Assembly (NCBI RefSeq): GCF_004343775.1
Contig: NZ_PTXL01000002.1
Span: forward strand, 434,001-498,000
Direction: 5' to 3'
Origin: Burkholderia sp. SRS-46
GTDB lineage: Bacteria; Pseudomonadota; Gammaproteobacteria; Burkholderiales; Burkholderiaceae
DNA: 64,000 nt
The position numbers were made by a program, and so were the translations under genes. Below are positions 1 through 8,732 of the stretch, in pieces. The first letter of the stretch is position 1. Every line of letters begins with the position of its first letter. Below the pieces are notes generated by a model. It was not told where the DNA came from. It did no database searches and saw only the letters and a program-made list of their open reading frames with translations.

Positions 1-24
1 AACACCAAGGAGACAGTGATCAGC

Positions 25-813
25 ATGAGCATCGAGGACATCCGAATCGAACGTCACGACGGCGTCGTGACGCTTCGCCTGAACCGACCCGCGAAGCGCA
101 ATTCGCTCGCGCGGCCGCATCTCGACTTTCTTCGCGAGACGCTCGACGCGCTCGCAGGCGATCCGGCCGTGCGCTGCCTCGTGCTGACCGGCACCGGCAG
201 CGCGTTCTGTGCGGGCGCGGACGTCGACGAATGGGCCGAGGCCGAGCGCAACGGCGAACTCGACACTTACGGGTGGACCGAGCGCGCGCACCGCTTCGTG
301 CAGGCGCTGGCCGCGTTTCCGCGCCCCACCGTCGCGGCATTGAACGGCTCGACGGTCGGCGCGGGCACCGACATCGGCTTCGCATGCGACTTCCGCATCG
401 CGAGCACGGCCGCGACGCTGCGCTGCGGCTATACGGGCATGGGCTACAGCCCGGACATGGGCGGAAGCTGGTTCCTGCCGCGTCTCGCGCGCCCCGACGT
501 CGTGCGCCGCTTCATCTTCCTGAACGAACGCTGGAACGCACAGGACGCGCTCGCGGCCGGGCTCGTGTCCGAAGTCGTCGACGCCGATGCGTTCGCGCAG
601 CACGTCGCCGCATTCGCCGCGCGTCTCGCGCAGGGGCCGAGCGTTGCGTTCGGACATACGAAGGCGCTGCTCGCGCAGTCGCTCACGCACACCCTCGCCG
701 AGCAACTGCGCGGCGAACTGGCGGCCGGCGTCGCTTGCGGTCACAGCGAGGACGGCCAGGAAGCGCTTCGCGCGTCGCTCGAGGGGCGCGCCCCTAATTT
801 TGTCGGGAGATGA
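25..813 (+). CDS. Enoyl-CoA hydratase/isomerase family protein
   Basis: Crotonase-fold protein of 262 residues, the usual length, acting on an acyl-CoA thioester in the cytoplasm. The ATG at 25 is preferred over the GTG at 16 because AAGGAGA (7-13) lies about 11 nt upstream of it. Visible landmarks are the oxyanion-hole stretch CAGADVDEW, the NGSTVGAGTDIGFACDFRIA region and SPDMGGSWFLP. The two glutamates of classical hydratases appear to be Asp (in GTDIG) and Tyr. The Asp of SPDMGG resembles the PaaG/isomerase branch, so hydration is not certain. It is followed 3 nt later by an acyl-CoA dehydrogenase and then an acyl-CoA synthetase, so it belongs to one CoA-dependent catabolic operon. A crotonobetainyl-CoA-type role is possible but unproven. 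Confidence 0.85.
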   Translation: MSIEDIRIERHDGVVTLRLNRPAKRNSLARPHLDFLRETLDALAGDPAVRCLVLTGTGSAFCAGADVDEWAEAERNGELDTYGWTERAHRFVQALAAFPRPTVAALNGSTVGAGTDIGFACDFRIASTAATLRCGYTGMGYSPDMGGSWFLPRLARPDVVRRFIFLNERWNAQDALAAGLVSEVVDADAFAQHVAAFAARLAQGPSVAFGHTKALLAQSLTHTLAEQLRGELAAGVACGHSEDGQEALRASLEGRAPNFVGR

Positions 814-816
814 TTC

Positions 817-1974
817 ATGGATTTTTCGCTGACCCATGAGCAGGAAATGCTGGTGTCGTCGCTACGCCAGTTCGTCGAAAAGGAACTGCAGCCTCATGAA
901 TTCGCGGTCGACCGCGCGGACGACGTGCCGCCCGAACTGGCCGATTCGATCCGCCGCAAGGCGATCGAGCTCGGCTTCTACGCGTTCAACATGCCCGAAA
1001 GCGCCGGCGGCCCGGGCCTCGACTACGTGACGCAGGCGCTCGTCGAGCGCGAGCTCGGCCGCACGAGCTGGGCGCTGCACGTATTCGTCGCGCGGCCGAG
1101 CAAGATCCTGATGGCGTGCAAGGGCGACCAGATCGAGCGCTACCTGAAGCCGGCCGTACGCGGCGAGCGCGTGGACTGCTTCGCGCTGACCGAACCGGGC
1201 GCCGGTTCCGACGCGATGGGCATCCGCACGCGCGCGGTGCGCGACGGCGACGACTACGTGATCAACGGCAGCAAGCATTTCATCAGCCACGCCGATACAG
1301 CCGATTTCGTGATCCTGTTCGCCGTCACCGGCGAGGAGGACGTGCGCGGCCAGAAGCGCAAGCGCGTGACCTGCTTCCTGATCGACAAGGACACGCCGGG
1401 CATGACCGTGCGGCGCGGCCCGCACTGCACGAGCCTGCGCGGCTACCATCAGTCGGAGATCTTCCTGTCCGACTGCCGCGTCAGCACCGCGCAGATCCTC
1501 GGCGAAGAACATCGCGGCTTCGAACTCGCGAACGACTGGCTGACCGCCGGCCGCGTGATGGTCGCCGCGAACAACATCGGCCGCGCGCAGCGCGCGTTCG
1601 AGATGGCAGCCGAATGGGCCGCGACGCGCCACCAGTTCGGCAAGCGCATCGGCGAATTCCAGGGCACGTCGTTCAAGCTCGCCGACATGCAGACCGAAAT
1701 CCGCGCGGCGGAGCTCGTCACGCTCTACACCGCGCAGAAACTCGACCTGGGCACGATGACCGACGGCGACGCCGCGCTCGCGAAGCTGCTGGCGACCGAA
1801 ACGCTCGGCCGCGTGACCGATCATGCGGTGCAGATCTACGGCGGCATGGGGCTGATGGACGAACTGCCGATCGAGCGCTTCTGGCGCGATGCGCGCATCG
1901 AGCGCATCTGGGAAGGCACGTCCGAGATCCAGCGGCACATCCTGTCCAAGGAAATCCTCCGACGCTACAGCTGA
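817..1974 (+). CDS. Acyl-CoA dehydrogenase
   Basis: FAD-dependent acyl-CoA dehydrogenase of 385 residues, normal for the family. It introduces an alpha-beta double bond into an acyl-CoA and passes electrons to ETF. The order is an N-terminal helical domain, a beta domain with the signature CFALTEPGAGSDAMG, and a C-terminal helical domain with RHQFGKRIGEFQG. Near the end, RIWEGTSEIQRHIL carries the catalytic-base glutamate in the usual EGT position. It starts 3 nt after the stop of the upstream hydratase-family gene and is followed 50 nt later by an NDP-forming acyl-CoA synthetase. The substrate cannot be read from sequence. CaiA/butyrobetainyl-CoA-type enzymes belong to the same family. Confidence 0.92.
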   Translation: MDFSLTHEQEMLVSSLRQFVEKELQPHEFAVDRADDVPPELADSIRRKAIELGFYAFNMPESAGGPGLDYVTQALVERELGRTSWALHVFVARPSKILMACKGDQIERYLKPAVRGERVDCFALTEPGAGSDAMGIRTRAVRDGDDYVINGSKHFISHADTADFVILFAVTGEEDVRGQKRKRVTCFLIDKDTPGMTVRRGPHCTSLRGYHQSEIFLSDCRVSTAQILGEEHRGFELANDWLTAGRVMVAANNIGRAQRAFEMAAEWAATRHQFGKRIGEFQGTSFKLADMQTEIRAAELVTLYTAQKLDLGTMTDGDAALAKLLATETLGRVTDHAVQIYGGMGLMDELPIERFWRDARIERIWEGTSEIQRHILSKEILRRYS

Positions 1975-2024
1975 CGCGAACCGTCGCGCCGGCGCATCCG
2001 GCGCGACTTCCGAAGGAACCATTC

Positions 2025-4154
2025 ATGACCTCCTCCCCCGCAGTCAGGGATCGCCGCGCCGCCGCCGCGGCCAACCTGCGCCGGCTGCTCGAACCGGCCA
2101 GCATCGCGTTCGTCGGCGGACGCGGCATCGCCGGCGCCGTGCAGCGCTGTCGCGACTACGGCTATGCCGGCGACATCTGGCTCGTCAACCCGAACCATGC
2201 CGAGATCGACGGCGTGCGCTGCCATGCGAGCATCGCCGACCTGCCCGCCGCGCCCGATGCGGTGTTCGTCGCGGTACCCGCGCGGCAGGCGATCGACGTC
2301 GTGCGCGCGCTCGCCGGGCGCGGCGCCGGCGGCGCGATCGTGTACGCGTCGGGCTTCTCCGAGACCGGCGCCGACGGCGCCGCGCTGCAGCAGGCGCTCG
2401 TCGACGCGGCCGGCGACATGGCCGTGCTCGGACCGAACTGCTACGGGCTGATCAACGGCCTGAACGGCAGCGCGCTGTGGCCGGTCGCGCACGGCGCCCC
2501 GCGCGTCGAATCGGGTGTCGCCGTGATCACGCAGAGCGGCAACCTCGCGTACAACCTGTCGATGAGCGCACGCTCGGTGCCGTTCGCGTACCTGGCGAGC
2601 GTCGGCAACCAGGCATCGGTCGACATCGCGCGCCTCGTCGACGCGTTCGTCGACGATCCGCGCATCCGCGCGATCGGCGTGCATCTCGAAGGGCTGAAGG
2701 ACGTGCGCGCGTTCAGCGAGGCCGCCGCCCGCGCGCTCGCGCGCGGCGTGCCGATCGTCGCGCTGAAGAGCGGCACGTCGACGCTCGGCGCGCAGCTCGC
2801 GATGAGCCACACGAGTTCGCTCGCGGGCTCGGATGCGCTGTACGACGCACTGTTCCGGCGGCTCGGCGTGATCCGCGTGAAGGATCCGGTCGGCCTCGTC
2901 GAGACGCTGAAGCTGCTCGCGATCGCCGGCGTGCCCGAACGCCGCACGCTGGCCGCGCTCGCGACGTCGGGCGGCGACGCGGGGCTCGTCGCGGACCTCG
3001 GCGAGGCACGCGACATCGCGTTCCCGCCCGTCGGCGACGCGGGCCACGACACGCTCGCCAGCGTGCTGCCCGCGTACGCGACGATCGCCAACCCGCTCGA
3101 CTTCACGACGACGCCGTGGGGCGACCCTGACCGGATGCGCGCGTGCTGCGACGCGCTGCTGGCCGATCGCCCGGGTGCGGCCGCGATGATCCTCGACTAT
3201 CCGCAGGCAGCGACCGGCGAACGGCCGCTGTGCGACATCGCGGCCAGCGCGTTCGCGGCATCCGCGCGCCAGCACGGCGTGGTCGGCGCGGTCATCTCGG
3301 TGTTTCCGGACCTGACGCCGCCCGATCACGCGGCGCGCATGGCCGCGGCCGGCATCGCGCCGCTGCAGGGGCTCGCCGACGGAATCGATGCGATCGGCGC
3401 GGCCATGACCTACGGCGACACGCGCCGCCGCGTACTCGAAGCCGATGCGCTGAACGCATTGCCCGTGCTGCGGGCCGGCCAGGGCGGCGACGGCGCCGCG
3501 ACGCTGCACGACGAATGGGCCAGCAAGCGGATGCTGGCCGCGCACGGCCTCGACGTGCCGCCGGCCGAATGCGTCGCGCCCGCCGAGGCGCCGGCCGCCG
3601 CGCAACGGCTCGGCTTTCCGGTGTGTGTGAAGGTCGTCAGCGATCGCCTGCCGCACAAGACCGAGGCCGGCGCGGTCGCGTTGAAGCTCGCGTCGCCCGA
3701 GGCCGTCGCCGACGCGGTTGCGCGGATGACCGAGCAGGTCGCGCGATATGCGCCCGACGTGCGCGTCGAGCGCATTCTCGTCGAGAAGATGGCCGACGCG
3801 CCGCTGCTCGAACTGATCGTCGGCGTGAAACGCGAGCCGAACTTCGGTCTCGCGCTCGTGCTCGGCACCGGCGGCGTGCTGGTCGAGCTGATCCGCGACA
3901 CCGCGACGCTGCTGCTGCCCGTACGCGAAAGCGACGTGCGCGACGCGCTGCTCGGGTTGAAGCTCGGGCCGCTGCTGACCGGCTATCGCGGGCGGCCGAA
4001 GGCCGATCTCGAGGCGATCGTCGCGAACGTGATGGCGATCGCGCACTTCGCGCAAGCGCATGCGGACACGCTCGTCGAGCTCGACGTCAATCCGCTGCTG
4101 GCAATGGAGCACGGTGCGGTTGCGGTCGACGCGCTGGTGAGGCTCGACGCGTGA
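2025..4154 (+). CDS. Acyl-CoA synthetase (NDP-forming, acetate-CoA ligase family)
   Basis: A 709-residue protein with the layout of ADP-forming acyl-CoA synthetases. The order is an N-terminal CoA-binding Rossmann domain (LLEPASIAFVGGRG, about residues 18-130), two succinyl-CoA-ligase-like domains (GPNCYGLINGLNG, then VITQSGNLAYNL), and a C-terminal ATP-grasp domain (about residues 485-705). The ATP-grasp part shows WASKRMLAAHGLDVPP, CVKVVSDRLPHKTEAGAV and the terminal ELDVNPLLA. The subdomain order alpha-beta fused to ATP-grasp is intact. The ATG at 2025 follows GAAGGAACC; the open frame extends further upstream only as a shadow of the dehydrogenase gene. It probably activates the acid that the two preceding enzymes oxidise. 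The substrate is unknown. Confidence 0.88.
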   Translation: MTSSPAVRDRRAAAAANLRRLLEPASIAFVGGRGIAGAVQRCRDYGYAGDIWLVNPNHAEIDGVRCHASIADLPAAPDAVFVAVPARQAIDVVRALAGRGAGGAIVYASGFSETGADGAALQQALVDAAGDMAVLGPNCYGLINGLNGSALWPVAHGAPRVESGVAVITQSGNLAYNLSMSARSVPFAYLASVGNQASVDIARLVDAFVDDPRIRAIGVHLEGLKDVRAFSEAAARALARGVPIVALKSGTSTLGAQLAMSHTSSLAGSDALYDALFRRLGVIRVKDPVGLVETLKLLAIAGVPERRTLAALATSGGDAGLVADLGEARDIAFPPVGDAGHDTLASVLPAYATIANPLDFTTTPWGDPDRMRACCDALLADRPGAAAMILDYPQAATGERPLCDIAASAFAASARQHGVVGAVISVFPDLTPPDHAARMAAAGIAPLQGLADGIDAIGAAMTYGDTRRRVLEADALNALPVLRAGQGGDGAATLHDEWASKRMLAAHGLDVPPAECVAPAEAPAAAQRLGFPVCVKVVSDRLPHKTEAGAVALKLASPEAVADAVARMTEQVARYAPDVRVERILVEKMADAPLLELIVGVKREPNFGLALVLGTGGVLVELIRDTATLLLPVRESDVRDALLGLKLGPLLTGYRGRPKADLEAIVANVMAIAHFAQAHADTLVELDVNPLLAMEHGAVAVDALVRLDA

Positions 4155-4166
4155 GCCGGGCGTAAC

Positions 4167-4210
4167 GTGCACCGGCCCACTCGCGCGTTGCGCGGGCGGG
4201 CCGGTTGCAC
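4167..4210 (+). terminator. Hairpin after the acyl-CoA operon
   Basis: ACCGGCCC (4171-4178) pairs perfectly with GGGCCGGT (4198-4205). The stem is extended by GTGC/GCAC with one bulged T, and an inner CGCGC/GCGCG hairpin fills the loop. It begins 13 nt after the stop of the synthetase gene. There is no T tract, so intrinsic termination is likely but not certain. It also lies downstream of the minus-strand porin gene and may serve both. Confidence 0.5.
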
Positions 4211-4337
4211 CCGATCGGAACGCGGCCCGGATCGCCTTGCCGGGATTGAGCCGCGCGAGCGGTTCGACCGTGCGCGCGAGCCGGTAAATCGCAACGGCGA
4301 CAGAGCCGGCCTTACCCGGCCGATGAAGCGAAGCCGT

Positions 4338-5468
4338 TCAGAAGTTGTGCCGCATGCCGACGCGCGCCGCGGCCTGCGTGCGGCTCGTCGACGGCGCGAA
4401 GCTGTAGCCGATCACCGCATCGACGCCGTTCGACGCGCGCATCCAGTCGACGGCCGCATACACGTCGGTGCGCTTCGACAGCGCGTAGTGCGCGCCGAGC
4501 GCAGCCTCGTGCCAGTGATGGCCTTCGAACGTCGTGTACTGGTAGCCCGCGACGAGCGACAGCGGCACGGTTGCCTGGTACACGCCGCCCGCCTCGTACA
4601 CGCGCATCGCCGACGATTGCCCATAGCCCTTGAACGTCGTGTTGCTGAAGTCCGCGCTGAGCGTCAGCTTGCCGAGCACGTACGACGCGCCGATCCCGAA
4701 GATCGACTGCGAATCGATCGCAAACGGCGTCGAGTCGTGCAGGTCGGTGACGGCGCCCGTCGCCGGATCGACGGTCGCGACCGTCCGCCCGAGCATCGTC
4801 GTCACGCCCATCTGCGCGTACGGATCGAGCGCCGCGAGCCTGCGCGGCGCATTGAGCCGCGTGTAGTTGCCGCCCGCCGAGAAATCGCCGTGCGTGTAGG
4901 TCGCGCCGACGCTCCATGCGCTGCCGTCGTGAAAACTGCCCGCATCGTTGCTGAACGAATACATGCCGCCGACCACGAGCCCGTGGAAGCTGTTGCTGAC
5001 GAACTTCACCGCGTTCTGCAGCCGGTCGCCGCTCTGGCGGTCGAAATCGCCGAGGTGCACGCCATAGCCGCTGCCGAACGCGCTGACGTTGAACGCGGCC
5101 GTGAAGTCGAACGCGAAGTCGTACTGGTTGCCGAACGTCAGCGTGCCCCAGTCGTTGCCGAGCCCCACGTAAGCCTGGCGCCCGAACATCGCACCGCCCT
5201 GGTTCAGCTTGCCCGTGCCGAGCCGGAAGCCGTTCTCGAGCTTGAACACGGCCTTGTTGCCGCCGCCCAGATCCTCGGTGCCCATCAGGCCGACGCGGTT
5301 TCCGTACGACACGCCGTCGTCGAACAGGGTCGCATGCGCGCCGCCCGCATTGTTCACATAGGTGATGCCGCCGTCGATGATCCCGTACAGCGAGACGCTG
5401 CTCTGCGCATGCGCGTAGCCGTGGACCATCACCGACATCATGCCGGCCAGCAGGAAGCGTTTCTTCAT
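4338..5468 (-). CDS. Outer-membrane porin (Gram-negative porin family)
   Basis: Trimeric beta-barrel porin of 376 residues for diffusion of small solutes. The start at 5468 is chosen because it gives a signal peptide (MKKRFLLAGMMSVMVHGYAHA, cut before QSSVSLYG) and a GGAGAC ribosome site about 10 nt upstream; the longer open frame has no signal. The mature start SSVSLYGIIDGGITY and the strand pattern match betaproteobacterial OpcP/Omp38-type porins. The protein ends in ...RVGMRHNF with the C-terminal Phe needed for barrel assembly. It is divergent from the thioesterase and aldehyde dehydrogenase genes and may supply their substrate. The promoter gap contains two similar dyads. Confidence 0.92.
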   Translation of the reverse strand: MKKRFLLAGMMSVMVHGYAHAQSSVSLYGIIDGGITYVNNAGGAHATLFDDGVSYGNRVGLMGTEDLGGGNKAVFKLENGFRLGTGKLNQGGAMFGRQAYVGLGNDWGTLTFGNQYDFAFDFTAAFNVSAFGSGYGVHLGDFDRQSGDRLQNAVKFVSNSFHGLVVGGMYSFSNDAGSFHDGSAWSVGATYTHGDFSAGGNYTRLNAPRRLAALDPYAQMGVTTMLGRTVATVDPATGAVTDLHDSTPFAIDSQSIFGIGASYVLGKLTLSADFSNTTFKGYGQSSAMRVYEAGGVYQATVPLSLVAGYQYTTFEGHHWHEAALGAHYALSKRTDVYAAVDWMRASNGVDAVIGYSFAPSTSRTQAAARVGMRHNF

Positions 5469-5575
5469 TTCCGGTGTCTCCAGTTTCCGCGCGACGCGGA
5501 TCGATTGTCGTTGTTCGGGAAGGACCGCCCGCCTGCTTCGCTTCGGCATCGCGGCGCTGGCGAGTATAGGTTCCG

Positions 5576-5591
5576 TTGAATGAATGTTCAA
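5576..5591. promoter_or_regulatory. Dyad 1, TTGAA-N6-TTCAA
   Basis: Inverted repeat TTGAATGAATGTTCAA followed by TCCGT. A second copy with the same arm, spacer length and YCCGT tail lies 69 bp away at 5645-5660. Both are in the divergent gap between the porin and the thioesterase, so a shared repressor or activator site is likely. The regulator is not known. Confidence 0.45.
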
Positions 5592-5644
5592 TCCGTTAAG
5601 ACGTCGATCAGCACCGGTGTTTACACCCATCGGCGATATCTTTA

Positions 5645-5660
5645 TTGAAAAAACGTTCAA
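5645..5660. promoter_or_regulatory. Dyad 2, TTGAA-N6-TTCAA
   Basis: Inverted repeat TTGAAAAAACGTTCAA followed by CCCGT. It is the partner of the dyad at 5576-5591 and sits about 70 bp before the thioesterase start. The two copies share both arms, the 6-nt spacing and the following YCCGT. Confidence 0.45.
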
Positions 5661-5730
5661 CCCGTCATAACATCGACCGCCAGCCCCGTGGACGACGCGC
5701 GGGCCCGTTCCGAACTTCGGAGTGCACAGG

Positions 5731-6309
5731 ATGACGATCCACCTCAGCCCCGCCGCCGAGCCGCGCCTGCGCTCGGCCTACGAAGGACAGAAATCGCGCC
5801 CGTACGACCCGGGCGCGCCGATCGCGACGCCGCTCGAACTGCACCGCTGCACCGTGCAGCCCGAGTGGGTCGACTACAACGGCCACATGAGCGAATCGTG
5901 CTACCTGTTCGTCTTCGGCGACAGCAGCGACGCCTTCTTCCGCTACTTCGGCATCGACGACGACTATCGCAACGCCGGCTGCTCGATCTACTCGGCGGAG
6001 ACGCACATCCGGCACCTGCGCGAAGCGATGCTCGGCGAGCCGCTGAGGCTCACGGTACGGCTGCTCGATATCGACGACCGGCGCCTGCACGTGTTCCATT
6101 CGATGCATCACGCGACGACCGGCGCGCAGCTCGCGACCGGCGAACAGCTGCTGACCCACGTCGACATGCGCACGAAGCGCTCGGCGCCGTTTCCCGCCCC
6201 GATCCGCCGTCACCTCGACGCGATTCATGCCGAACATGCGCGCGCGCCGCACGAGCCGCATGCGGGTCGCGCGATCGCGATCCGCCGCCCCGCCCCCGCT
6301 TCCCGCTGA
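5731..6309 (+). CDS. Hot-dog fold thioesterase
   Basis: Protein of 192 residues with a 4HBT/hot-dog core at about residues 35-145. The motif VDYNGHMSESCYLF is the typical Asp-x-x-Gly-His helix start of acyl-CoA thioesterases, followed by AETHIRHLREAMLGEPL. The ATG at 5731 is preferred over the GTG at 5722 because GGAG (5719-5722) is 8 nt upstream. The tail after residue 160 is basic and low in complexity. It resembles the thioesterases found in carnitine/betainyl-CoA degradation loci, which would fit the neighbouring acyl-CoA enzymes and aldehyde dehydrogenase; this is inference. It probably shares a transcript with the aldehyde dehydrogenase 18 nt downstream. Confidence 0.8.
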   Translation: MTIHLSPAAEPRLRSAYEGQKSRPYDPGAPIATPLELHRCTVQPEWVDYNGHMSESCYLFVFGDSSDAFFRYFGIDDDYRNAGCSIYSAETHIRHLREAMLGEPLRLTVRLLDIDDRRLHVFHSMHHATTGAQLATGEQLLTHVDMRTKRSAPFPAPIRRHLDAIHAEHARAPHEPHAGRAIAIRRPAPASR

Positions 6310-6327
6310 ACCACGATGGAGCCCTCC

Positions 6328-7815
6328 ATGCAGACGAACGACGCCTGGCGCACGCGCGCCGGGCAACTCGAGATCGAATCCCGTGCTTTCGTGGACGGCA
6401 CATTCCGCGACGCGCACGACGGCGCGACCTTCACGTGCACGAGCCCGATCGACGGCCGCGTACTCGCGCAAGTCGCGCATTGCCGGCAGGCCGACGCCGA
6501 CCTCGCGGTCGCGGCCGCGCGGCGCGCGTTCGAGCACGGCGCATGGCGCGGCGCGACACCGCGCGAACGCAAGCGCGTGCTGCTGCGCTGGGCCACGCTG
6601 ATCCGCGAGCACGCGGACGATCTCGCGTTGCTCGAGACGCTCGACACCGGCAAGCCGATCGGCGATACGACCACGGTCGACATCCCGTCCACCGCGTATT
6701 GCGCCGAGTGGTTCGCGGAAGCGATCGACAAGACGGGCGGCGAAGTCGTGCCGGCCGATGCGCATCTCGTCGGGCTCGTCACGCGCGAGCCGATCGGCGT
6801 GGTCGCCTCGGTCGTGCCGTGGAATTTCCCCGCGATGATCGCGATGTGGAAATGCGCGCCCGCGCTCGCGGCCGGCAACAGCGTCGTGCTGAAGCCGTCG
6901 GAGAAATCGCCGCTGAGCGCGCTGCGGCTCGCCGCGCTCGCGGCACAGGCCGGGCTGCCGGCCGGCGTACTCAACGTGCTGCCGGGCTTCGGCGACGCGG
7001 GCGAAGCGCTCGCGTGCCATCCCGACGTGGACTGCATCGCGTTTACCGGCTCGACGGCGGTCGGTCACAAGGTCGCGCGCGGCGCGGCCGATTCGAACCT
7101 GAAGCGCGTGTGGCTCGAACTCGGCGGCAAGTCGCCGCAGATCGTGCTGCCCGACTGTCCCGACCTCGACCGCGCGGCGCGCACCATCGCGCATGCGGTG
7201 TTCTACAACACCGGGCAGATGTGCACGGCCGGCTCACGCCTGCTCGTCCACCGCGCGATCCGCGACGCGCTGGTCGCGCGCGTGCTCGAGATCGCGCCCG
7301 AATACGCGCCCGGCGATCCGCTGTCGCCCGACACGCGGATGGGCAGCCTGATCGACGCGGCGCAGCTCGAGCGCGTGCTCGGCTATGTCGATGCCGGCCG
7401 CGACGAAGCCACGCTGCTGGCGGGCGGCAAGCGCGCACGGTCCGCAAGCGGCGGTCAGTACGTCGAGCCGACCGTGTTCGACTGCCCGCGCGCCGATGCG
7501 CGGATCGTGCGCGAGGAAATCTTCGGGCCCGTGCTCGCGGTCACGGCATTCGACGATCTCGACACGGCCGTCGCGCTCGCGAACGACACGCGCTACGGGC
7601 TCGCGGCATCGGTGTGGACAGCCGACCTGACGACCGCGCACGAAACCGCGCGCCGGCTGCGTGCCGGCACGGTGTGGGTGAACGGCTACGAGGAAACCGA
7701 CGACATGAATTTCCCGTTCGGCGGCGTCAAGGAGTCGGGCAACGGGCGCGACAACTCGCTGCACGCACTGGAGAAATACACGGAGCTGAAGTCGACGATC
7801 ATCCGGCTGCGGTAA
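6328..7815 (+). CDS. NAD(P)-dependent aldehyde dehydrogenase
   Basis: Aldehyde dehydrogenase superfamily, 495 residues. It oxidises an aldehyde to the acid. Visible motifs are VVPWNFPAMIAMWK (cofactor-binding), FTGSTAVGHKVA, the general-base glutamate in LELGGKSPQ, and the nucleophilic cysteine in NTGQMCTAGSRL. The C-terminal stretch NFPFGGVKESGNGRD is typical of the PuuC/betaine-aldehyde branch. The ATG at 6328 is chosen over 6316 because GGAG (6318-6321) sits 6 nt upstream. It lies just behind the thioesterase gene and is followed by a strong hairpin. A gamma-(trimethyl)aminobutyraldehyde or related amino-aldehyde is a reasonable but unproven substrate. Confidence 0.9.
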   Translation: MQTNDAWRTRAGQLEIESRAFVDGTFRDAHDGATFTCTSPIDGRVLAQVAHCRQADADLAVAAARRAFEHGAWRGATPRERKRVLLRWATLIREHADDLALLETLDTGKPIGDTTTVDIPSTAYCAEWFAEAIDKTGGEVVPADAHLVGLVTREPIGVVASVVPWNFPAMIAMWKCAPALAAGNSVVLKPSEKSPLSALRLAALAAQAGLPAGVLNVLPGFGDAGEALACHPDVDCIAFTGSTAVGHKVARGAADSNLKRVWLELGGKSPQIVLPDCPDLDRAARTIAHAVFYNTGQMCTAGSRLLVHRAIRDALVARVLEIAPEYAPGDPLSPDTRMGSLIDAAQLERVLGYVDAGRDEATLLAGGKRARSASGGQYVEPTVFDCPRADARIVREEIFGPVLAVTAFDDLDTAVALANDTRYGLAASVWTADLTTAHETARRLRAGTVWVNGYEETDDMNFPFGGVKESGNGRDNSLHALEKYTELKSTIIRLR

Positions 7816-7817
7816 CG

Positions 7818-7847
7818 CGAAACGGGCGGCACCGGCTGCCCGTTTCG
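7818..7847 (+). terminator. Rho-independent-like terminator of the thioesterase/aldehyde dehydrogenase unit
   Basis: A perfect 10-bp stem CGAAACGGGC (7818-7827) / GCCCGTTTCG (7838-7847) with a 10-nt loop, starting 3 nt after the stop codon. The stem-internal TTTC replaces a proper T tract. Confidence 0.6.
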
Positions 7848-7985
7848 GCGAGCCCACGATTCGTCCGAACAACGACGCCCCCGGCGATTCACTCCCATCA
7901 GGAAACAATCAATCGCCATCCGGCGATTCACCACCCCGTCCGCACGCTCTAGACTGTCGCATCGTTCCCTTTCCGGACCCACGCG

Positions 7986-8666
7986 ATGACCGACGCCCTG
8001 CCACTGATCACCGATCCCGATTCGGGCCTCCAGTACCGCCTGCGCCCGGCCGCCGGCCTCCCCGCCGCACGCCTCCTGCTGCTGCACGGCGTCGGCGGCA
8101 ATGAAACCAACTTGCTGGGCGTCGCCGACGCGATCGATCCCCGTATCGAGATCGCCTTCGTGCGCGGCCCGCTCACGTTCGGCCCCGGGCAGCACGCATG
8201 GTTTCCGGTGCGATTCGGCGCGCACGGCCCGGAAATCGACGCGCAGCACGCGGAAGCGAGCCGCACCAGCCTGCTGGCGATGGTGCGTGCGTTCCGCGCG
8301 GGCGATGGCCCGACCGCGTTGCCGGCCGTGATCGCCGGCTTCAGCCAGGGCGGCATCATGAGCGCGAGCGTCGGCCTGACGTCGCCCGCCGACGTGGTCG
8401 GGTTCGCGGTGCTGTGCGGGCGCATCCTGCCCGAGATCGATCCGCTGATCGCGCCGCGCGACGCGCTCGCCACGCTGCATGCGCTGATCGCGCACGGCCG
8501 CCTCGACGACAAGCTGCCCGTGTCGTGGGCCGAAGCCGCCGACGCGAAGCTCGCCGCGCTCGGCGTCGCGCACGATACGCGGCTGTATCCGGTCGGACAC
8601 GCACTGAGCGACGACATGATCGGCGACTTCAGCCGCTGGCTGAACGCGCGTGTGGGGCTGAACTAG
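7986..8666 (+). CDS. Alpha/beta hydrolase, phospholipase/carboxylesterase family
   Basis: Serine esterase of 226 residues, in line with the YpfH/carboxylesterase-2 family. Early LLLLHGVGGNETN forms the oxyanion-hole region. The nucleophile elbow GFSQGGIMSAS supplies the catalytic Ser, and the C-terminal half has the expected late Asp (RLDDKLP) and His (PVGHALS). There is no signal peptide, so it is cytoplasmic. It stands alone between a terminator on its left and a convergent permease on its right. The physiological ester is unknown. Confidence 0.85.
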   Translation: MTDALPLITDPDSGLQYRLRPAAGLPAARLLLLHGVGGNETNLLGVADAIDPRIEIAFVRGPLTFGPGQHAWFPVRFGAHGPEIDAQHAEASRTSLLAMVRAFRAGDGPTALPAVIAGFSQGGIMSASVGLTSPADVVGFAVLCGRILPEIDPLIAPRDALATLHALIAHGRLDDKLPVSWAEAADAKLAALGVAHDTRLYPVGHALSDDMIGDFSRWLNARVGLN

Positions 8667-8700
8667 CCACCGAACGCGCGCGCGCCCGGATCATGCACGA

Positions 8701-8722
8701 CCTGCCGCCCCACCCCGGCAGG
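8701..8722. terminator. Hairpin between the convergent esterase and ansP genes
   Basis: CCTGCCG (8701-8707) pairs with CGGCAGG (8716-8722) around an 8-nt C-rich loop. It lies 11 nt from the ansP stop and 35 nt from the esterase stop, so it can act in both directions. No T tract is seen. Confidence 0.45.
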
Positions 8723-8732
8723 CGCCGCGCCG

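Noticed and set aside
1965..4172. A 735-codon minus-strand frame opposite the acyl-CoA synthetase
   Set aside because: Low-complexity Arg/His/Asp composition and no motif; the plus-strand gene has complete domains.
5576..5660. Calling the TTGAA...TTCAA dyads BetI operators
   Set aside because: The BetI-type sites I remember have a 2-nt, not a 6-nt, spacer between these arms, and no betI gene is in the window.
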